64,000 nucleotides of DNA from JAHEZL01 sp046074525 (GTDB taxonomy: Bacteria; Bacteroidota; Bacteroidia; Flavobacteriales_C; GCA-002722245): positions 31,509 through 95,508 of the forward strand of contig JBJTOK010000033.1 of the NCBI GenBank assembly GCA_046074525.1. The letters are read 5' to 3'. The position numbers were made by a program, and so were the translations under genes. A model generated the notes under the pieces. It saw only the letters and a program-made list of their open reading frames with translations, did not search any database and was not told the DNA's origin. This document shows, piece after piece, positions 58,670-64,000 of the stretch (positions within the stretch are counted from its first letter, which is position 1; every line of letters begins with the position of its first letter).

Positions 58670-61600
58670 CTACTCCGCTGCGCCCAACACCGTCACATGT
58701 CCGATTTTATTGGTAAGCAGCTGTTTTCCGTTCTCCTGATTTTCCCGGTAAGTGATTTTCCATACATACACGTCCTGCTGAACCTCATGACCATTATAAG
58801 TTCCATCCCACTGGTCATCGGGATTATAAGACTCAAAAATCAGCTCCCCCCAACGGTTGAAAACCATCATGCTATACTGATCGGAAGGCACATTTCCATA
58901 CACTTTGAAAGCACCATTCTCACCGGTTCTTCCAAGGATAAAAGCATTTGGAACAAAGAAGTTAGTCGGACAATATTCCTTGATTTTGATTTCGTCTTTA
59001 ACAAGCGGACAAATGCCGTTACTAATGAACACTTCATATTTACCAGCAGCGAGAACGCCTATGGAATTGGATTTCTCCTTGCTCATAGCACCATTGATAA
59101 ACCAGGTATAAATCAGTTTCGGATCGTCATTGGCCTTAAGCACGTGGTTGCGCTCCAGTTCAAAGCAAGGTGTAAGATCATTCAGTTCACTGCCACGCAA
59201 TTCAGAAACGGGGCCGCTCACTACCCCAACCTCCATAGTATCGGAAGCCGAGCAAGTACCAATGGACACCTTTACTGAATAAGCACCTTCATCGGTAACG
59301 TAAATACTGCGGGAAGTCTGACCAGTCGACCACAAATAACTCACTCCAGGTTTATTGGCATAGCCCGCATTCAAATCGATACCGGTTTCGCACACCGTTG
59401 TGTCCTTGCCTAAATTCACCACCGGAGCTTCGGTATAACTAACATTCACGGTATCGCTATGCGCACAAGAAGTAAGAGGATCAGTCATTTTCAACCAGTA
59501 ATTTCCAGCTGTATTAAAAGTGATGCTTTGTGTTTTCGCGCCATTGCTCCATAAATAATCCGGACCGCTAATGATAGTCGACGGCATTAAAGTCAGCACT
59601 GTTCCTTCACAAGCAATCAGCGAATCATTATTAAAAGTAAAAACCGGAGCAAAGAAAACAGCCACCATTGCAGTGTCCTTGCTCTTGCATTGCGTAAGCG
59701 TATTCGTAGCCGTTACAATATAGCGACCGGCGGTTTTCACAAAAAGCGGAGAACCCGTTTTCCCGTTGTCCCAAAGCAACGTTGTTCCAACTCCTGCATT
59801 GGCATTGAGCGCAACGCTGTCGCCATTACAAATAGAATGATTGGCTGCAAGAGTGATGACAGGCAGCTGATTCACTTTGATATCGATTTCCGCCGATCCT
59901 TTACAACCATTTTTCTCCATTTCGAGTTTGTACTTCCCTGCTGTTTTTACGTGATAAGTCTCTGTTGCAGATGCTCCATTCTGCCAGGAGAAAGTATAGC
60001 CATTGGCCGTACTGAAATTCGGTTCCGACAATACCAGTGAATCACCAAAACAGAATTCTTTATCAGCATCCGAACTTCTGATATTTACGGCCAGTGCATT
60101 GCTCACTGTAACAGCCGCAGTATCATAACTTACACAGCCGTATTTATTGGTGAGGGCAACACGGATTTCTTCTCCGACTGTAGCGGAGGCTATCCTGAAA
60201 GTATCGGCGGCAGAGCCATCCTGCCAGAGGTAAGTATATGGAGCGGAACCATCATCAAAATTCTTCAGTTCATTAAAGCTGACATCCAATCCCGGACAAG
60301 TGGTTTTGTCTTTCAGCATACCAGCGATGGAAGGCGCCGAATGCAGCGACACCGTTATAGTATCTGCGGAGGCACAACCCTTCTCATCTTTGGTGCTGAT
60401 AGTATAGTCACCAGCCGTTGTCACAACAAGCATATTTGTTGTAGCTCCGGTATTCCATAAATAGCTTTTAAAATCAGGCGCAGCAGATAAAGTAAGTGAA
60501 GTCCCGCACAAAGCAGTGTCTTTTCCCAGATCGGGTTTAAGCGCTTGCGCTAAGGTGATCAGCATGGTATCAGCACTTTTGCAGCCATTGGCGTCGGTGG
60601 TATTTACAGTAATTCTATCTTCATCTTTCCATATAATACTATCGACCTTCGCGCCCCAGCGGCCGGTGCTCCAACTGTAAAAAGAATAAGTATCCTGAAC
60701 CCTGATCACAAAATCCTGTCCGGCACAAAGGATGGTATCACCGGGCAACCTGACTTTCTCCGCAGGAGTAACAGTAATATCCAAGGTATGCAGAGAAGAA
60801 CAAGCATTTCCATCCGTGACTTTCAGCAGGTAGCTTTTCGCTGTTGTGAAATTCACTTTCAAACTATCCGCAGTACTGTAATTGTTATTCCCGATTTTCA
60901 ATGCATATAAAGGAGCACCGGTAAATTTAAAAGTGAGCGTAGTAGAATCCCCTTCACAAATCTTTGTTTTCCCACTGATATTGATTGTTGGCGGCGCAGC
61001 GATTTTAAATTTCACGGTATCTGAAAAAGCCATACACAATGAGTCGTTCGGACTCACGGTATCGGTGATTACCAACTGATAATTTCCTTTTCCGGTGCTG
61101 ATGAAATCGTACATTTCCAATCCCGATTTGGCAAGTACTCCATCCTTGTACCAACGGTATTCGTAAGCCTTCAACTGATTGCCCTTAAAGGTCACTACAC
61201 TGTCTTTACACAAGGAAAGTGAGCCAGGAGTGATGACACTGGAATCGGGTTTCACGCAATCAACATGACACTTGAAAGGCACGAGCACTGTATCTTTTAA
61301 AGTGCAGGCAGGATGATTGGTATTGGTGGCAACGACAGTATAAATTTTATCAATGTATTTGGATTCGCTTACGCTAACAGGAGTTCCCGTTAAATTGCCG
61401 GGAGTCCATAAATAAGTGTAAGGATCAGGTGTGAACGGACAATTCACGGTATGTTCAAAAACCACGAAATCGGTGTTTTGCTTGATTACTCCGGCCTGCA
61501 CAATTTCGTGACGGAGCTCCGTACCATCGGGCCCCACCAACCAAACTTCATATTTGCTTTTTTGCACATTCACTGCATCGGTGCGGTGTGGATCGCAAGA

Positions 61601-63712
61601 ACCCGATGCTGGTAAAATATGACCTTCCACTGTTATCTTATCTCCCGTACACAAAGAAAATTTCTTAGTAATAAGAGTATTGGTATTGGAAAATACATTT
61701 CCGCGGAAAGTTTCGTAACCGCCCGTAGAAGGAATAATATCAAAAAACACGTAACGCTCCCAGCGATCCGGACTTACCTCCTGCATCTTCACTGTATATT
61801 CGCAATGGCAATTGGTTTGTTCAATCTCCGCTTTCAGTTTGGCATCACAATCATTTAATGTTTGAATGGAAGCCATCAACTTGTTGTTCATCGCCACATC
61901 GTATTTTACTTCCTGTGAGAGAAGAAATTTACAGGTAGGATCCGCCTTATCAGTGATGGTGATGTTGTAAACACCATCCACCAATCCTGTGATAGATGCC
62001 GTTGCCCCGCTGCCATCTACAGTGCCTTTATAAGGACCATCATAGCTAATGGTATAACTGGCTGAACCGGTAACAGTCAGATTGATTCTTCCTTTCGGAC
62101 TGTTCTGACAGGGCGTATTCACGGCTGAGGAAGTCGCCAGCAGATTACACACTTTACAATCCGACACATGTATCCTCATGAAACAATTCGCGTCGGCACA
62201 ACCACCTTCCTTCGGATCGCACACATTGAGCTGAATCATAAAATCGCCCACCACATTGGAAGAAAAATTGAACAAGCTGTCGCTGGCTGCCTGAAGAACA
62301 CCATTCACCTTCCATTTGTAAGTAAGGTTCGGGCCCTCACCACCATCAATCACCGCTGCGGCCACCAAAGTCTGCCCGATACAAATGGTATCTTTTTTCA
62401 AATTACGGTTTTCAATATGTGAAGCCGGGGCATAATTGCCCGGACAGCGGGAAAACCAGTTTCCGCGGTAACCATTCGGTGTAGCGTCATCATGCAAAGA
62501 GCCCATGAGCGGTACTTCTTTCGGAAAGCATAAAATAATTTCATCTACTACCGGACCCATACGCTTGAAATTCACCGTTCCGCCACCACCCAGCTGATCA
62601 AAAACAGCTTTTACCCTTTTCTTCACCTCAGCGTTTTTCACAGGATCAACTGCCATGCTGTATTCATAATAGAAATTACATACGGTATCGATATAAGCCG
62701 ATACATCACTCCATTGGAAAAGGCAATCGAAGTCGGGTAGTTTTTTATGATTTTGTGTACCTGCCGGCTTGTTATTTTGCTGACTCAACACCGGATACTG
62801 GTACTGGCAGTAAGAAGTATTTCCTTCAAGCACAGCCATGTTCCACCCCAATACATCGGGATAAAAACCAAACTGTCCGGCCAAATCCCAGCAATTGTGA
62901 GTAGCCGCCGCAGCCCTTCCTGTGTAAAAATTAACTTGTGGATCGTAGAGTCCGGCAATATTTTGGTAAATCCCCCCTATCCAGCTGTTCCAGCCCACGG
63001 CCAGTAATTTCTCGTAGGCATAAGGGTCGCAAGCCGGATTTTCTATGATTTCCCACAAGCGGGTGTTCCAGGAATACTCCAGTGTCATGTGATTGTATAC
63101 ATTTCTATATGTAAGGGCAATAGCCTGGTTTTCAAAGCGGTGAGCAGGAATATTATTATTAAATCCTTCACAGGGAAAGCGATAAGGTAAAATCTGGTTG
63201 AGCTGTCCCCAGGCATTGTATTCTTCCATCTGGAAACAACCTTCATGAGGATTAGAGAACTTACATTTGGTATCCCAGTTATCGAAACGCAGCGACGTCC
63301 ACGGCCAGGTGAGCGAATCAAATTTAGCTTCACAGGTACAGGCCAAACCTGTTTCAATACCAAGAATCCCTTCGTAATAGGATATTTTAGGATAGTTTAC
63401 TTTTTGGATATAATTGCGGTGGAGGTTCCAGGCGTGGGCGATACTGAGGGCCCACCCCGGTTTGTTAACCGGTAAGGTGAGCCACATCGGACTCTCCAGG
63501 TTCAGACCATCAACCCCAGCCTGGGGCAAGCGGATTTCACCATAAGGCTCGGCAGTTTTGATGAGGCAGTTGCGATCCCAATAATCATACAATGGAAACT
63601 GAGGGCAATCCAGTTTTATGGGTGCGTCATCGGCAGGCGTAATTCCCGTTTGCCCAAAAACGGAGCCGGCCATAGCGATGAGCAATATGCATAAGCTGTA
63701 AGCGTGTTTCAT
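58670..63712 (-). CDS. 1680-residue T9SS type-B surface protein with Cys-rich N-terminal domain
   Basis: A large exported protein. Signal peptide MKHAYSLCILLIAMAGSVFG is followed by a unique region (about 25-430) with many Cys and aromatic residues (GILGIETGLACTC, EKLLAVGWNSWIGGIYQNIA, CWDLAGQFGFYPDVLGWNMA). From about 440 to 1580 there are many Ig/PKD-like repeats of the SprB kind, each near 75-90 residues with patterns such as ATDTFRIASA, YSWSTGR, DLGKDTALCGTSLTLSAAPD and SYLWSTGQ. The end is the CHU_C/gliding-motility-associated domain (FFVPNAFILGR, VFNRWGELIFES, WDGTYNGHEVQQDVYVWKI). It should be secreted by T9SS and shown at the surface; adhesion or gliding is inferred. Confidence 0.88.
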   Translation of the reverse strand: MKHAYSLCILLIAMAGSVFGQTGITPADDAPIKLDCPQFPLYDYWDRNCLIKTAEPYGEIRLPQAGVDGLNLESPMWLTLPVNKPGWALSIAHAWNLHRNYIQKVNYPKISYYEGILGIETGLACTCEAKFDSLTWPWTSLRFDNWDTKCKFSNPHEGCFQMEEYNAWGQLNQILPYRFPCEGFNNNIPAHRFENQAIALTYRNVYNHMTLEYSWNTRLWEIIENPACDPYAYEKLLAVGWNSWIGGIYQNIAGLYDPQVNFYTGRAAAATHNCWDLAGQFGFYPDVLGWNMAVLEGNTSYCQYQYPVLSQQNNKPAGTQNHKKLPDFDCLFQWSDVSAYIDTVCNFYYEYSMAVDPVKNAEVKKRVKAVFDQLGGGGTVNFKRMGPVVDEIILCFPKEVPLMGSLHDDATPNGYRGNWFSRCPGNYAPASHIENRNLKKDTICIGQTLVAAAVIDGGEGPNLTYKWKVNGVLQAASDSLFNFSSNVVGDFMIQLNVCDPKEGGCADANCFMRIHVSDCKVCNLLATSSAVNTPCQNSPKGRINLTVTGSASYTISYDGPYKGTVDGSGATASITGLVDGVYNITITDKADPTCKFLLSQEVKYDVAMNNKLMASIQTLNDCDAKLKAEIEQTNCHCEYTVKMQEVSPDRWERYVFFDIIPSTGGYETFRGNVFSNTNTLITKKFSLCTGDKITVEGHILPASGSCDPHRTDAVNVQKSKYEVWLVGPDGTELRHEIVQAGVIKQNTDFVVFEHTVNCPFTPDPYTYLWTPGNLTGTPVSVSESKYIDKIYTVVATNTNHPACTLKDTVLVPFKCHVDCVKPDSSVITPGSLSLCKDSVVTFKGNQLKAYEYRWYKDGVLAKSGLEMYDFISTGKGNYQLVITDTVSPNDSLCMAFSDTVKFKIAAPPTINISGKTKICEGDSTTLTFKFTGAPLYALKIGNNNYSTADSLKVNFTTAKSYLLKVTDGNACSSLHTLDITVTPAEKVRLPGDTILCAGQDFVIRVQDTYSFYSWSTGRWGAKVDSIIWKDEDRITVNTTDANGCKSADTMLITLAQALKPDLGKDTALCGTSLTLSAAPDFKSYLWNTGATTNMLVVTTAGDYTISTKDEKGCASADTITVSLHSAPSIAGMLKDKTTCPGLDVSFNELKNFDDGSAPYTYLWQDGSAADTFRIASATVGEEIRVALTNKYGCVSYDTAAVTVSNALAVNIRSSDADKEFCFGDSLVLSEPNFSTANGYTFSWQNGASATETYHVKTAGKYKLEMEKNGCKGSAEIDIKVNQLPVITLAANHSICNGDSVALNANAGVGTTLLWDNGKTGSPLFVKTAGRYIVTATNTLTQCKSKDTAMVAVFFAPVFTFNNDSLIACEGTVLTLMPSTIISGPDYLWSNGAKTQSITFNTAGNYWLKMTDPLTSCAHSDTVNVSYTEAPVVNLGKDTTVCETGIDLNAGYANKPGVSYLWSTGQTSRSIYVTDEGAYSVKVSIGTCSASDTMEVGVVSGPVSELRGSELNDLTPCFELERNHVLKANDDPKLIYTWFINGAMSKEKSNSIGVLAAGKYEVFISNGICPLVKDEIKIKEYCPTNFFVPNAFILGRTGENGAFKVYGNVPSDQYSMMVFNRWGELIFESYNPDDQWDGTYNGHEVQQDVYVWKITYRENQENGKQLLTNKIGHVTVLGAAE

Positions 63713-63737
63713 ACAAAGTTAGTCCTTTAGGGTACTT

Positions 63738-63768
63738 TGAAGATACCACCGGACAACCGCATCACAAG
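63738..63768 (-). promoter_or_regulatory. promoter of the 1680-residue T9SS gene
   Basis: Leftward CTTG (63768-63765), 19-base spacer, TATCTTCA (63745-63738), 25 bases before the ATG. A second exact box TAACTTTG (63721-63714) is too near the ATG to be usable for this start. Confidence 0.45.
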
Positions 63769-63831
63769 GGACTTTCTAAGAAGGTCAGTATTTTGTCTGG
63801 TCTTTTAACAGACCCTTTTGGAATCAGTCTG

Positions 63832-63853
63832 GAGAGTGAGAGTGAGTCTTGAG
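63832..63853 (+). repeat. R1 repeat leader fragment (copy C)
   Basis: GAGAGTGAGAGTGAGTCTTG resembles the leader of R1 copy A (from 15591). The palindromic arms of R1 are absent; an R3 element follows 17 bases later. Confidence 0.4.
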
Positions 63854-63869
63854 TATTTCGCGGATGGTA

Positions 63870-63991
63870 ATTTCAGATTTAGCGAAGCATAATCTGAAAT
63901 ATTTGTCTTTGAGAATTTGTAATTTTAGCTGTAAAGTGATTGAAAATCGCCACTATGAAGATTTCAGATTACGCTTCGCTAAATCTGAAAC
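63870..63991. repeat. paired palindromic element, repeat family R3
   Basis: Two 31-base palindromes (63870-63900 and 63961-63991), each with arms ATTTCAGATT/AATCTGAAAT-like around a GCGAAGC or GCTTCGC core. They are near-perfect inverted copies of each other with about 60 bases between. The layout is that of a REP-type doublet (REPIN). No gene is seen in 63769-64000. Confidence 0.8.
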
Positions 63992-64000
63992 GGAATTGTT

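Noticed and set aside
58439..59278. 279-codon rightward frame over the end of the T9SS giant
   Set aside because: Antisense to a clear CHU_C domain and with no signal or domain of its own.
63714..63721. Exact TAACTTTG as promoter of the T9SS giant
   Set aside because: It ends one base before the ATG, so transcription would start inside the gene; the box at 63738-63745 with a 19-base spaced CTTG fits better.
63794..63815. Hairpin near 63.8 kb as a terminator
   Set aside because: The stem is only about five bases and the T-run is four; no gene on the left would use it.
1..64000. tRNA, rRNA, CRISPR, integrase or transposase genes
   Set aside because: I read the intergenic stretches and found no cloverleaf with a CCA-type end, no repeat-spacer arrays and no recombinase motifs.

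Overview
The window is a typical Bacteroidota chromosome segment at moderate GC. Evidence: Bacteroidota promoter boxes (TTTG, about 20 bases, TAnnTTTG), no clear Shine-Dalgarno usage, three secreted proteins with type IX secretion (T9SS) C-terminal domains, two of them of the gliding-motility-associated kind, a SusC/TonB-type receptor with a carboxypeptidase-regulatory domain, many short-signal lipoproteins, and Bacteroidota-specific DUF families (DUF4369, DUF4374, DUF4476). I cannot name the genus; a free-living Chitinophagales/Sphingobacteriales/Flavobacteriales-like organism fits. No rRNA, tRNA, CRISPR array, transposase, integrase or prophage was seen.

Layout. 1-5 kb: the 3' part of ftsK with lolA, a tandem-repeat secreted protein, a SlyD-like prolyl isomerase, a shortened DUF1015 protein coupled to a YggS-type PLP protein, and clpS. 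5.0-11.5 kb: a 2163-residue envelope protein (TPR, PD40 propeller, carboxypeptidase-regulatory domain, very long coiled coil, three C-terminal SPOR domains) whose stop overlaps the clpS start. 11.6-19.2 kb: plsY, typA, an RhlE-like helicase, a HEAT-like protein, and a two-gene unit of a TPR-AAA ATPase overlapping a TPR multi-pass membrane protein. 19.2-21.6 kb: arginase and arginine decarboxylase, divergent, with abutting -7 boxes. 21.7-29.6 kb: lipoproteins, an rRNA-processing pair (DEAD-box helicase and rlmF), truA and an EamA transporter. 29.6-35 kb: T9SS cargo (a metallopeptidase and a type-B CTD protein), DUF4476. 36.9-41.7 kb: leuA, leuC, leuD and, after an opposed lipoprotein gene, leuB. 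41.8-48 kb: DUF2265 aminopeptidase, an AddA-like helicase-nuclease, two paralogous lipoproteins. 48.2-51.8 kb: trxB with a FrnE-like oxidoreductase, a LuxR-type regulator, VOC and SRPBCC proteins, a zinc-ribbon/RpoA-CTD-like protein. 51.8-58.6 kb: an iron-uptake-like operon (TonB receptor, DUF4374 lipoprotein, PepSY membrane protein), a hemerythrin, a TipAS-type MerR regulator and a 44-residue Cys/Lys-rich ORF. 58.7-63.7 kb: a 1680-residue T9SS type-B protein.

The most unusual items are the SPOR-ended giant with a PorE-like head, the TPR-AAA/TPR-membrane pair, several promoters placed so close to start codons that leaderless mRNAs are expected, microproteins too short for ordinary gene calling, and at least four families of intergenic palindromic repeats. 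I see no defence island or clear mobile element. Functional claims rest on recognising family motifs by eye; no database search was run.
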